NCBI RefSeq assembly: GCF_028291745.1
Contig: NZ_JAQGNQ010000128.1
Location: 1 to 64,000 of the forward strand
From: Ramlibacter sp.
GTDB taxonomy: Bacteria; Pseudomonadota; Gammaproteobacteria; Burkholderiales; Burkholderiaceae_C
Length of the DNA stretch: 64,000 nucleotides
Reading direction: 5' to 3'
Part shown: piece by piece, positions 19,874 to 29,062 of the stretch
Numbering within the stretch: the first letter of the stretch is position 1
Layout: every line of letters starts with the position of its first letter
The notes under the pieces: generated by a model
The model's database searches: none
What the model was told of the DNA's origin: nothing
Seen by the model: only the letters and a program-made list of their open reading frames with translations
Made by a program: the position numbers and the translations under genes

Positions 19874-20209
19874 TCAGCCTTTGGCGAAGTCGGTCAGCTG
19901 GGCGCCGTTGGCCAGCGCGTCCTTGAGCCAGCGCGGCCGCGGGCCGCGGCCGCCCCAGGTATTGCCCTTGCCGTCGGTATAGGCCACGCCCTCGGCGCGC
20001 CTTTGCGGTCCCCGGCGGCCGCCCGGCCCACCGCGCCCCGAGCGCATGCCGCGGCCGGAGGCCAGGCCGAGGTCTTCGGCGCTGATTTCATACACCGCAA
20101 TGGCTTCCTTCATCCGCTCGATGACGCCATCCCGCTCGTGCGATTTCAGCGCTTCGGCTTCCTTCTGCAGGGCTTCGATCTGTTTCTGGAGTTCAATGTA
20201 AGTGGCCAT
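19874..20209 (-). CDS. H-NS family histone-like DNA-binding protein
   Basis: 111 aa; coiled-coil N-terminus, C-terminal YTDGKGNTWGGRGPRPRWLKDAL motif. Confidence 0.93.
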   Translation of the reverse strand: MATYIELQKQIEALQKEAEALKSHERDGVIERMKEAIAVYEISAEDLGLASGRGMRSGRGGPGGRRGPQRRAEGVAYTDGKGNTWGGRGPRPRWLKDALANGAQLTDFAKG

Positions 20210-20339
20210 GTGCTTTGCGAGAGTTGCGAAGCGCATTACAGCACAGGGTGTCCATTGAAAACAGCCGTGCAATGTCAAGGGCAACGCAATCGCCCCGGGA
20301 ATTGAGGCAATTGGCAATGTTGCGGGTGCAATGCGGCGA

Positions 20340-20546
20340 TCAGCCTGCGCGCAGCATTTCCATTGCGCGTTCGTAGAGCGCGTCGGCGAGGACCTGGGCG
20401 GCAATGAAGCGGTCGCGCTGGCGTTCGAGTTCCTCCAGCGGGCAGGCCTGGGCGGCGACTTGTCCGGCGAGTTCGAACAGCCGGCTCTCCTCCTGGAGGT
20501 ACCGTCCATGGGCGCTTACCCAATCCTTCAAGGTCGCTGCGGCCAC
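20340..20546 (-). CDS. Small hypothetical protein
   Basis: 68 aa MAAATLKDWVSAHGRYLQEESRLFELAGQVAAQACPLEELERQRD... Confidence 0.5.
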   Translation of the reverse strand: MAAATLKDWVSAHGRYLQEESRLFELAGQVAAQACPLEELERQRDRFIAAQVLADALYERAMEMLRAG

Positions 20547-20710
20547 ATGCTCTCCCGAAACGCCGGCCGTCGCGCGGCCGTGAACACTGAAACAACTGCA
20601 ACGACAGTGTCACGAGAGTCGCGGGCCGCCGCCAGCCCGCATGGTGCCGACCGTGCATGAACCAAGGTGCCGCGCGCCGACCGGCGCGCGGCGCAGCTTG
20701 CAGCCGTGCC

Positions 20711-22339
20711 TCAGGCAGGGTGGCGCAGCACGCGGAACCGGTGGGTGCCGTCGCGCGCCAGTTGTTCGACCAGCCCGTACTCCCAATCGAGATAGGCCTG
20801 CATCGCCCGCTGCGCGTTCTCCGTGCCCTCGTAAGGGCGCCGGTAGCGATCGATGCGGGGGCTGGCCAGCCGCTCTTCACCGCTGGCAGCGGGCCGCCCC
20901 TGCGCGAACCAGGCCGCCGTTCCACCCGCCAGCACGGCGACCGGCGCCGGTGCGTGGCCGGCCAGGTCGTGCGCGGCGAGCTGGGCGAGCTGTTCGTCGG
21001 CAGCCGTGAGCACGATCGAACGCGGCGCCGGCGCGGTGCGCGCGATCTGCGCGAGGGCCTGTGGCAATTGCGAACGCAGCGCCCACCACGCACCGGGGAT
21101 GTGGCGCTGCACGTAAGCGGCGCTGGCGCTCACATCGAGCAACCAGGCTGCGCCGGTGGCGAGCCCCGCGGCCAGTTCTTCGGGCTGCACGCCGGGCGCC
21201 GGCGGCAGGGCCACGCGCGGCGGCCAGGGCGTGCGGTCCTTGCAGCGCTCTGGAGAGAGGCCTTCGATCCAGGCGACGTCCCATCCCATCTGCGCGAGCC
21301 AGTGGGCGGTCATCGGCGCGCGCACCTCGTCGCCGCCATCGGCCACCACGATGCGGGCGCCGCGCACCGGAGCGAACACGTCGGTCTCCTGCACCAGCTG
21401 TCCGCCCTGCGCGCTGCCGAAACCGGGGAGGTGTCCGGCCGCGTACTCCTGGGGCGTGCGCACGTCGTAGCGGTACTCGGTGCGCCCGGCCGGCGCCGGC
21501 GTGGCGAGTGCCTCGACCGGGAGGCACCGGGCGCCGGCGCGTTCCGCCAGTGCGCGCGCGGCGTGCCGCGCCGCTTCGCGTGACGCCGCGCTTGCCTCGC
21601 CGAAGCGCCGCGACTGTCCGTGTTCCAGCTCCAGGCCCGCGAGCGTCCAGCCGATCGTGCCATTGCGCAGTGCCGACACGGGATTGGGAATGCCGGCGTT
21701 CATCAGCGACTGCGCGCCGATGATGCTGCGCGTGCGGCCGGCGCAATTGACGATCACGCGCGTCGCGGGATCCGGCGCGAGGTCGCGCACGCGCAGCGCC
21801 AGCTCCGCGCCCGGCACGCTGATGCCGCCGGGGATGTTCATGGTCTGGTATTCCTCGAGGCGGCGCGCATCGAGCACGACGATGTCCGCGCCGCGATCGA
21901 GCAGCGCCTTCACCTCGTCGGCCGACAGCGAAGGCGTGTGCACCTCGTGCTCGACCAACTCGCCGAAGGCCTTGCTCGGCACGTTGACGTCCTGGAACAC
22001 TTCGCCGCCGCTGGCGCGCCAACCCGGCAAGCCCCCTGCGAGCAGCGTGATTTGCGGATAGCCCAGGGCCTGCAGCCGCCGGGCCGCGATCTCTGCGAGG
22101 CCTTCACCGTCATCGCAGACGACGATCGAGACATCGCGCCGCGGCAGGCGCCAGGGCGCATCGAGTTCGAGGCGCGCCAGCGAAAGCTGCGCCGCGAACA
22201 AGGGATGCGCGCGCGAAAAGGGATCTTCCTCGCGCACGTCCAGCAAGGCGATTTCCGCGCCGCTGCGCAGGGCGGCGCGGACTGTTTCGCTGGAGGTGGT
22301 GGGCGGGGGCTCGGTGGGCATGCGCGCGATTGTGGCCAA
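20711..22339 (-). CDS. Multi-domain rhodanese-related protein
   Basis: 542 aa with four rhodanese-like modules; Cys in modules 1 (VVCDDGEG) and 2 (VNCAGRTRS). Confidence 0.88.
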   Translation of the reverse strand: MATIARMPTEPPPTTSSETVRAALRSGAEIALLDVREEDPFSRAHPLFAAQLSLARLELDAPWRLPRRDVSIVVCDDGEGLAEIAARRLQALGYPQITLLAGGLPGWRASGGEVFQDVNVPSKAFGELVEHEVHTPSLSADEVKALLDRGADIVVLDARRLEEYQTMNIPGGISVPGAELALRVRDLAPDPATRVIVNCAGRTRSIIGAQSLMNAGIPNPVSALRNGTIGWTLAGLELEHGQSRRFGEASAASREAARHAARALAERAGARCLPVEALATPAPAGRTEYRYDVRTPQEYAAGHLPGFGSAQGGQLVQETDVFAPVRGARIVVADGGDEVRAPMTAHWLAQMGWDVAWIEGLSPERCKDRTPWPPRVALPPAPGVQPEELAAGLATGAAWLLDVSASAAYVQRHIPGAWWALRSQLPQALAQIARTAPAPRSIVLTAADEQLAQLAAHDLAGHAPAPVAVLAGGTAAWFAQGRPAASGEERLASPRIDRYRRPYEGTENAQRAMQAYLDWEYGLVEQLARDGTHRFRVLRHPA

Positions 22340-22379
22340 GGCGGCCGGGGCGCGCCACCCGGGCGTGCCCTGCGCGCGA

Positions 22380-23219
22380 TCAGCCTTGCGCGGTGGCCCT
22401 CCTGCCCTCGTCCTTGTTGGCCGTTGCCACGTTGCCCGCCTGGTGCGCAGCCGCGATCTGGGCGGGATCGGTGACGTCGTAGGCGCCGAACACCTGCTGC
22501 ACCGTCTTCACCTCGGGCACCACGTAGATGATCGCGCCGTACTTCGCCACCGTGGGCTTCGCCACGTTTTCGTAGAAGCTCACCGGCAGGTTGATGCAGC
22601 CGAAGGAGATGCGGTTGTCGTCGGTGCTCAGCGTTGCCAGCCGCTCGAGCCGGCGCTCGCGCGCCACCATCGGGCGCACGCGGTGCATGGAAATGGCAGC
22701 GTCGTAGTTCACCCAGATCACGTCTTCCTTTTCCGCGTTGACGCCCGGCTCCGCCACGAAGCGGCCGGCCGGGGTGATCTTTTCATCGGGCTTCATTTCC
22801 GCCAGGGACTTGTCGGCAGTGCCTGGAACCAAGTCGTCGCCGTGCGCCTGCCCCAGCAACGCCGGCGCGCTGTCCTCCAGCCGGCCCTGCGGCGTGAAGA
22901 CGTAGACGCGCGCGTCCTTCTTGTCGACGAGCACGAACGCATGCTGGTGGCTGTCGCCGGTGCCGACCACCCAGTTCGCCATGAGCTTCGCCTCGGGCGA
23001 AGGCGTCTCGCCGCGGAAGTCCGCAAGGTGCGCTGGCGTCTGTGCGCCCGCGGAGGCCGCTGGCGACGCCGCGTCCGGCGGGGCGTGGTGCTCGTGCTGA
23101 TAGAAACCGAACGCCGCCGCCCCTGCCAGGGCCAGCAGTGCCAGCCCCAGCAGCGGTTTCTTGCGTGGCTGCGTGACCCGCTCGGAGGCTGCGCGCTCCG
23201 CCTGCGTACCATCCTGCAT
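22380..23219 (-). CDS. L,D-transpeptidase (YkuD-like) family protein
   Basis: N-terminal TM segment; ISFGCINLPVSFYENV catalytic-Cys motif. Confidence 0.82.
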   Translation of the reverse strand: MQDGTQAERAASERVTQPRKKPLLGLALLALAGAAAFGFYQHEHHAPPDAASPAASAGAQTPAHLADFRGETPSPEAKLMANWVVGTGDSHQHAFVLVDKKDARVYVFTPQGRLEDSAPALLGQAHGDDLVPGTADKSLAEMKPDEKITPAGRFVAEPGVNAEKEDVIWVNYDAAISMHRVRPMVARERRLERLATLSTDDNRISFGCINLPVSFYENVAKPTVAKYGAIIYVVPEVKTVQQVFGAYDVTDPAQIAAAHQAGNVATANKDEGRRATAQG

Positions 23220-23443
23220 GTCCGGCCCTCCTGAATTTGTGCCTGCAGGTTAAGCGGGTCGCCGCAGCCTGCGCGTCCGTGCCCGCACGGCAGTGGGCGT
23301 AGGAACACAGCCGGCAATCACCGCGGCCGGTTTCCCGGCGGGGTGACAGCCCTTGGCAGCCGAACCATGGCAGGTGGACGAGCCAGCCGATGCCTGCTGG
23401 CGCGATTGCGACGAGAATGCGGCCTTTTGCGAAGGAGACCCCC

Positions 23444-24247
23444 ATGCGCCATCTCGCCGCGTCGGCCCTCATGGCCCTTGCCCTGGCCGCCTGCAGCAGC
23501 GTTCCGCTCGGGGCAGACCCGGGTCGCTATGCGGCGATCGTCGCCGCACGCGACCGCAGTCCGGCGGACCGCGCCAACGACGTGCGGCGCAAGCCCGTCG
23601 AGATGCTGGCCTTCATCGGCGTGCATCCCGGCATGGTGGTGGAAGACCTCAGCGCGGCGCGCGGCTACACCAGCGAACTGCTGGCCCGCGCCGTCACGCC
23701 GGGCGGCCGGGTGTACGCGCAGAACCCGCCCCGTGGGCCGGCGCGCACGCCACCGGCACAGCCGGAAGGCGCGGCTGCGCCGCCCGCGGCCAGCGCGCCG
23801 GCGCCCATGCCCACGCTGTCGCAGCGGGTGGACAACCCGGCGCTGGCCGACGTGCTGATGCCGGTGACGCAGCCGTTCGAAGACCCGGTGCCCGCCGAGG
23901 CGCAAGGTCGGCTCGACCTGGTGACGCTGATGTTCAACTATCACGACTTCGGCTACATGGGCGTCGATCGCGCGCAGATGAACCGCGCCGTGTTCAACGG
24001 GCTGAAACCGGGCGGCATGTACGTGATCGCGGATCACTCGGGGCGCCCGGGCACCGGCATCTCGGAAGCCGGCAGCTTGCATCGCGTGGAAGAGGCTTTT
24101 GTCGTGCGTGAAGTGGAGGCGGCCGGTTTCCGCCTGGCGGGCCACGGCGACTTCCTGCGCAACACCAACGATCCGCGCGACCGCAACACGCCCGAGCCGC
24201 CCATGCCGAAGGACGAATTCGTGCTGCGCTTCGTCAAGCCGCGCTGA
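23444..24247 (+). CDS. Methyltransferase-like lipoprotein
   Basis: Lipobox LALAACSS; GMVVEDLSAARGYTSELLARAVTPGGRVYAQ and FNGLKPGGMYVIADHSGRPGTG motifs. Confidence 0.8.
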   Translation: MRHLAASALMALALAACSSVPLGADPGRYAAIVAARDRSPADRANDVRRKPVEMLAFIGVHPGMVVEDLSAARGYTSELLARAVTPGGRVYAQNPPRGPARTPPAQPEGAAAPPAASAPAPMPTLSQRVDNPALADVLMPVTQPFEDPVPAEAQGRLDLVTLMFNYHDFGYMGVDRAQMNRAVFNGLKPGGMYVIADHSGRPGTGISEAGSLHRVEEAFVVREVEAAGFRLAGHGDFLRNTNDPRDRNTPEPPMPKDEFVLRFVKPR

Positions 24248-24390
24248 AGAGACCGGACATCCGGGCAGCCGGAGAAGCTGTTTCCGCCGGGGCGTAAGAG
24301 CCGACCTACGCAGGATGCCCGCGCACGCGGGCTGCGGTGGCGGGCCCGGTGGGTATCTTGGACTCCGATTCAAATCACAAGGAGAACACG

Positions 24391-24834
24391 ATGCCCCAGC
24401 AGGACGACGCATGCACCATGCTCGACGAGGACCACAACAAGGTTGCCGGTCTGTTCGAACAGTACAAGGCCGCGCACGACCCGAACCGGCAGCGCCTGCT
24501 GGCCAGCGAGATCTGCCAGGAACTGTTGGTGCACATGCAGATCGAGGACGAGATCTTCTATCCGGCCTTCCAGCGCGCCACCGGCGATCAGCCTCTGGTG
24601 CAGGAGTCGAAGCGCGAGCACCAGGAAGCCCGCGAACTGATCGCCCAACTCGAGGACAAGCCGACCGAGGCGCGGCTGATGCTGGAGCTGGAAGACGTGA
24701 TCCTCGACCACGTCAACGACGAGCGCGAGAAGATGTTCCCGCAAGCGCGCAAGACCAAGGGGCTGGACCTGATGCAGCTGGCGCAGCAGCTGCAGGCGCG
24801 CAAGATGGAGTTGCTGGCCGCGCACGCGGGGTGA
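24391..24834 (+). CDS. Hemerythrin HHE-domain protein
   Basis: LDEDHNKVAGLFEQY, LLVHMQIEDEIFYPAF, KREHQEARELI, VNDEREKMFPQ; RBS aaggaga. Confidence 0.9.
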   Translation: MPQQDDACTMLDEDHNKVAGLFEQYKAAHDPNRQRLLASEICQELLVHMQIEDEIFYPAFQRATGDQPLVQESKREHQEARELIAQLEDKPTEARLMLELEDVILDHVNDEREKMFPQARKTKGLDLMQLAQQLQARKMELLAAHAG

Positions 24835-24908
24835 TTCCGGTCTTACTCCCTCTCCCTCTGGGAGAGGGTGGGGGTGAGGGCACACGGCGGTCACGCCACA
24901 ATGCACGC

Positions 24909-25307
24909 ATGCGGCTCACCGTTCCCGAGCATGAAGTGGAGTTCACCGCCGTCCGCGCCCAGGGGCCGGGCGGGCAGAACGTCAACAAGGTCTCGAGCGC
25001 CGTGCACCTGCGCTTCGACATTCGCGCCTCCTCGCTGCCCGCCCACGTGAAGCACAAGCTGCTGGCGATGAGCGATCAGCGCATCACCCGCGACGGCGTG
25101 GTCGTCATCAAGGCGCAGACCGCGCGCAGCCAGGAGCAGAACAAGGTCGAGGCCATGGAGCGGCTGGCGCAGATGGTGGACGAGGCCTCCGCGATCCCGG
25201 TGCCGCGCCGCCCCACCAAGCCCACTTACGGCTCCAAGCAGCGGCGGCTCAAAGCCAAGAACGTGCGCTCGCAGGTCAAGGCGAGCCGCGGCAACGAGCG
25301 CCTCTAG
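24909..25307 (+). CDS. arfB: Alternative ribosome-rescue aminoacyl-tRNA hydrolase ArfB
   Basis: RAQGPGGQNVNKVSSAVHLRFD (GGQ motif), basic C-terminal tail. Confidence 0.92.
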   Translation: MRLTVPEHEVEFTAVRAQGPGGQNVNKVSSAVHLRFDIRASSLPAHVKHKLLAMSDQRITRDGVVVIKAQTARSQEQNKVEAMERLAQMVDEASAIPVPRRPTKPTYGSKQRRLKAKNVRSQVKASRGNERL

Positions 25308-25342
25308 GGCCGCAACAGGCCCTGATCCGCGGCGCGGGGACA

Positions 25343-26275
25343 ATGCGCGCCATGACGCAGCCCGTTCCCTTCCGACCCGCCGATCTCGTGGCCATCGTGG
25401 TGGTGGTGGTGATCTGGGGCCTGAACTTCGTGGTGATGAAGGTGGGCCTGGCCTACTTCACGCCCTTCCAGCTGGGGGCGGCCCGCTTCGCCTTCGCCTT
25501 CCTGCCGCTCGCCTTGCGCATCCCGATGCCGCGCGTGCGGCGACGCTGGCTGCTGGCCTTCGGGCTGGCGCAAGGCGTCGGGCAGTTCGGCTTCCTGTTT
25601 GTCGCCCTGCACCTGGGCATGACGGCGGCGCTGGCTTCCGTGTTGTTGCAGACGCAAGTGTTTTTCACGGCGGGGCTCGGTGTGCTGCTGCTGGGCGAGC
25701 GCATCGGCGGCCCCTTGCGCGTCGGCTTCGGCTTTGCCGCGGCGGGCCTGGCGTGCTTCGCGACGAACACCGCCGCCACCGGATCCGGCGGCGGCGCGAG
25801 CGGCCCAGCCCTGGCGCTGACGCTCGCGTCGGCGGCGATGTGGGCCACCTCCAACATCGTGGTGCGCAAGGCGCAGAGGGAAAGCGGCGGCTTCCATGCG
25901 GTCGGCTTCGTCGTCTGGAGCAGCGCCGTGGCCATCGTCCCCTTCCTGCTGATGTCGTGGTGGCTCGATCCCACGGACGCGCAGGGCAACTGGGCGCGCG
26001 CGCCGTGGCAGGGCTGGCTCGCAGTCGCCGTCCTGGGCTGGCTGGCGACCAGCCTGGGCTACGGCCTGTGGACCGGACTGCTGAAACGCTATCCCGCCAG
26101 TCGCGTCGCGCCGTTCAGTCTTGGCGTGCCCCTGATCGGCCTGGCCGCCGGCATCGCCTTGTTGGGCGAGGTGGTCACGCCACTGCAGTGGGCCGGCGCC
26201 TTGCTCGTGTTCTGCGCCCTGGGGTGCGTGCTGTTCGGCGATCGCCTGCTGCGGGGGCGGGCGGTGCGCGCCTGA
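25343..26275 (+). CDS. EamA/DMT-family transporter
   Basis: Ten TM-like segments; IWGLNFVVMKVGL, PLIGLAAGIALLGEVVTPLQWAGALLVF. Confidence 0.92.
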   Translation: MRAMTQPVPFRPADLVAIVVVVVIWGLNFVVMKVGLAYFTPFQLGAARFAFAFLPLALRIPMPRVRRRWLLAFGLAQGVGQFGFLFVALHLGMTAALASVLLQTQVFFTAGLGVLLLGERIGGPLRVGFGFAAAGLACFATNTAATGSGGGASGPALALTLASAAMWATSNIVVRKAQRESGGFHAVGFVVWSSAVAIVPFLLMSWWLDPTDAQGNWARAPWQGWLAVAVLGWLATSLGYGLWTGLLKRYPASRVAPFSLGVPLIGLAAGIALLGEVVTPLQWAGALLVFCALGCVLFGDRLLRGRAVRA

Positions 26276-26293
26276 GCGGCAGACCACTGCGCT

Positions 26294-26824
26294 ATGCTGC
26301 TTGCGTCCATGCGAAGTACCTGCTTACCCCCGCGCGCGCTGTTGCCGCGCGCCATTGCCTGCCTCTCTCTTGCCTTGCTCGCCTTCGCTGCCGACGCGCA
26401 GTTCCTGCCCGGTGGCGCGCAGCTCGGAATGAACGCGCAGCAACTGCGCGAGGCGGTTCCTGCGCTGCAGCGCGTGCCGCGCCCCGTGCACATGGCGGGT
26501 GGCCTGGCGGGCAATTGGCGCGGTCCGGCCCTGGAGATCGCTGGCGTGCCGCTGGCACCGACCTTCTTCTTTGCCGACGGCGAATTGCGGCGGGTCGAGT
26601 ACGTGGCCGACGCTCGCTCGGCCGCGAACGCGTACGAGTCCCTGCTGGCCTGGGGCCGTGCGAGCTGGGGCCCCGAGCTTGCATCGCAGGGCACCGAAGG
26701 CACGTACGCGGCCTGGACCACCGGCCAGGTGCAGGCCTACCTGCAGCAGTCCAGCGGCACCTCGCGGGCGCAACTGCGCCTGGTGGTGAAGCTGCTTGCC
26801 GGCAGGGACGGCAGCGAGCTTTAG
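26294..26824 (+). CDS. Secreted hypothetical protein
   Basis: 176 aa with signal peptide ending ADAQF. Confidence 0.65.
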   Translation: MLLASMRSTCLPPRALLPRAIACLSLALLAFAADAQFLPGGAQLGMNAQQLREAVPALQRVPRPVHMAGGLAGNWRGPALEIAGVPLAPTFFFADGELRRVEYVADARSAANAYESLLAWGRASWGPELASQGTEGTYAAWTTGQVQAYLQQSSGTSRAQLRLVVKLLAGRDGSEL

Positions 26825-26968
26825 CGGTGGTGCGCCGGCCGTGTCCGGCCCGCGAGCTCCCGATTCCTGCAGCTTGCTGCGGCGCTTCTCCGACAACGCC
26901 TTGGCTGGCGGGGCTGACAAGGTCAGCTTGCCCGCGCGCTCACGATCGAGTCGAACAAGGGAGGTCCC

Positions 26969-27619
26969 ATGGCCCACACGACTGCCTGCCGCGCGCAATC
27001 GCCCAGCGAAGAAGTCGCCAATTCACTGAGCCATGGGCTGGGAGCGGTGCTGGCCGCGTTGTTCAGCCCCCAACTGATCGCCACGGCCTTGCGGGCCGGC
27101 ACGCTGCAGGGCGCAGCCGGGGCGGTGTATTGCGCCTCGATGATCCTGCTGTTCTCGGTGTCGGCCGTCTACCACTGGCTGCCGGCGGGCAGCACCAAGC
27201 AGTTGCTGCGCCGGCTGGACCACGCGGCGATCTTCCTGTTCATCGCCGGTTCCTACACGCCTTTCATGCTGGGCAGCCTGGCGGAGCAAGGGGGCTACTG
27301 GTTCCTTGCGCTGGTCTGGACGATCGCCACCATCGGCACGGTGGCCAAGTGCGCCAACCGCCTCACGCACCCGGTGGCCTCCACCGCGATGTACCTCGGG
27401 CTGGGCTGGGTGTCGGTGTTCATCCTGCAGCCGCTGATGGCGGCGATTCCGCCGCAAGGCCTGCAGCTGATCGTGGCCGGCGGCGTGCTGTACACGTTGG
27501 GCGCGATCGTGTTCCACCTCGACGAGCGCATCCCCTATGCGCACTTCGGGTGGCACCTGCTGGTGCTGGGCGCGAGCGGCTGCCACTTCGTGGCGGTGAT
27601 GCGCTACGCGGCGGGATGA
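26969..27619 (+). CDS. Hemolysin III / PAQR-family membrane protein
   Basis: EEVANSLSHGLGAVLA, SAVYHWLP, RRLDHAAIFLFIAGSYTPFML, FGWHLLVLGASGCHFVAV. Confidence 0.93.
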   Translation: MAHTTACRAQSPSEEVANSLSHGLGAVLAALFSPQLIATALRAGTLQGAAGAVYCASMILLFSVSAVYHWLPAGSTKQLLRRLDHAAIFLFIAGSYTPFMLGSLAEQGGYWFLALVWTIATIGTVAKCANRLTHPVASTAMYLGLGWVSVFILQPLMAAIPPQGLQLIVAGGVLYTLGAIVFHLDERIPYAHFGWHLLVLGASGCHFVAVMRYAAG

Positions 27620-27685
27620 CATCCCGGGGGATCGCATCCTTGCGCAAGCGCTAGCATACGGGCCTCATCGACTCCGGGGCCCCGG

Positions 27686-28336
27686 ATGCCTCCCATTGCC
27701 GTTATCGACTTCGAGACCACCGGCCTGTCCCCCGCTGCGGGCCACCGCGCCACCGAGATCGCCATCGTGCTGCTGGAGGGCAGCCGGGTGGTCGGCCGCT
27801 TCCAGTCGCTGATGAACGCCGGCCGCCGCATCGCGCCCTTCATCGAGGAATACACCGGCATCACCAACGAGATGGTGCAGGCGGCGCCACCCGCGGCCGA
27901 CGTGATGACCGAGGCCGCGCGCTTCGTGCAGGGTGCACCGCTGGTGGCGCACAACGCCTCCTTCGACCAGCAGTTCTGGCAGTCGGAGCTGCGGCGCGTG
28001 AGCGGGCGCAAGCGGCCGGACCCGGTGTGGACCTCGCCGCCTTCCTTCGCCTGCACCATGCTCTTGTCGCGCCGGCTGTATCCGCAGGCCGGCAGCTATC
28101 GGCTCGGGGCGCTCGCATCTTTTCACGCACTGCCCGACGCGGGCCGTGCTCACCGCGCGCTGGCGGACGCCGAGGTCGCCGCCTCGCTGCTTTGCCGCAT
28201 TCGTGGCGATCTCCAGGAGCGCTACCAGGTCGACGAGGCGCCGCACGACCTGCTGGTGCAGTTGCAGCGCTGCCAGCGCCGCTCCATGCCCAAGGCGATC
28301 GCCGCCTATTTCGAGGGACTGCGCGACCATGCTTGA
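27686..28336 (+). CDS. 3'-5' exonuclease (DnaQ-like)
   Basis: VIDFETTGLSP (ExoI), LVAHNASFDQQF (ExoII), AHRALADAEVAASLL (ExoIII). Confidence 0.92.
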   Translation: MPPIAVIDFETTGLSPAAGHRATEIAIVLLEGSRVVGRFQSLMNAGRRIAPFIEEYTGITNEMVQAAPPAADVMTEAARFVQGAPLVAHNASFDQQFWQSELRRVSGRKRPDPVWTSPPSFACTMLLSRRLYPQAGSYRLGALASFHALPDAGRAHRALADAEVAASLLCRIRGDLQERYQVDEAPHDLLVQLQRCQRRSMPKAIAAYFEGLRDHA

Positions 28337-29045
28337 CGAGGCACAGCGGCTTTCCAAGGCCGTCGCGGCGCTGGTGCCCTGTTCGCGCAGGGAGGCGGAG
28401 CAGTACATCGTCGAGGGGCGCGTCACCGTCGACGGCCGCAAGGTGGAGGAGCCGCAGTTTCGCGTGGCCTCCGGGCAGCGCGTCGAGGTCGACAGCCGGG
28501 CGCAACTGCAGCCGCTTGCGCCCGCAACGTTCCTGCTGCACAAGCCGGCGCGCATGACGAACGAGGAAGCGCGCTCGCTGCTGGTGGCGGGGAATCACTG
28601 GAGTGGCGACGCATCGGGCATCCGGCGCATCAAGAGCCATGCCGCCGGGCTGGTCGCGCTGCTGCCGCTGCCGACGCCGGCCAACGGCCTGTCGGTCTTC
28701 AGCCAGGACGGGCGCATCGTCCGCAAGCTGCAGGAAGACGCGGCAGTGATCGAGCAGGAATTGCTGGCCGAGGTCACGGGGACCATCGCACCCGGCGGCC
28801 TGGAGCGCCTGTGCCGCGGGCTGCTGCGCGAGGGCAAGCCCATGCCGCCGGCGCGCGTGAGCTGGCAGAGCGAGGCGCGCCTGCGCTTCGCGGTCAAGGG
28901 CATCGCGCCGGACTGGCTGCCGTGGATGTGCGCGCAAGTGGGACTGGAACTCACCGCGCTGCGCCGCCTGCGCATCGGCCGCGTCGCGATGGCCGGTCTG
29001 CCGCCGGGGCAGTGGCGTTACCTGCCGACGGGCGAGCGCTTCTGA
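28329..29045 (+). CDS. RNA pseudouridine synthase with S4 domain
   Basis: S4-like RREAEQYIVEGRVTVDGRKV and RluF-like body; start overlaps the exonuclease stop. Confidence 0.85.
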   Translation: MLDEAQRLSKAVAALVPCSRREAEQYIVEGRVTVDGRKVEEPQFRVASGQRVEVDSRAQLQPLAPATFLLHKPARMTNEEARSLLVAGNHWSGDASGIRRIKSHAAGLVALLPLPTPANGLSVFSQDGRIVRKLQEDAAVIEQELLAEVTGTIAPGGLERLCRGLLREGKPMPPARVSWQSEARLRFAVKGIAPDWLPWMCAQVGLELTALRRLRIGRVAMAGLPPGQWRYLPTGERF

Positions 29046-29062
29046 TCGCATACGATCCGGCG

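Noticed and set aside
24844-24880. ctccctctccctctgggagagggtgggggtgaggg intergenic hairpin
   Set aside because: A very common bacterial intergenic palindrome; probably terminator-like, not novel.
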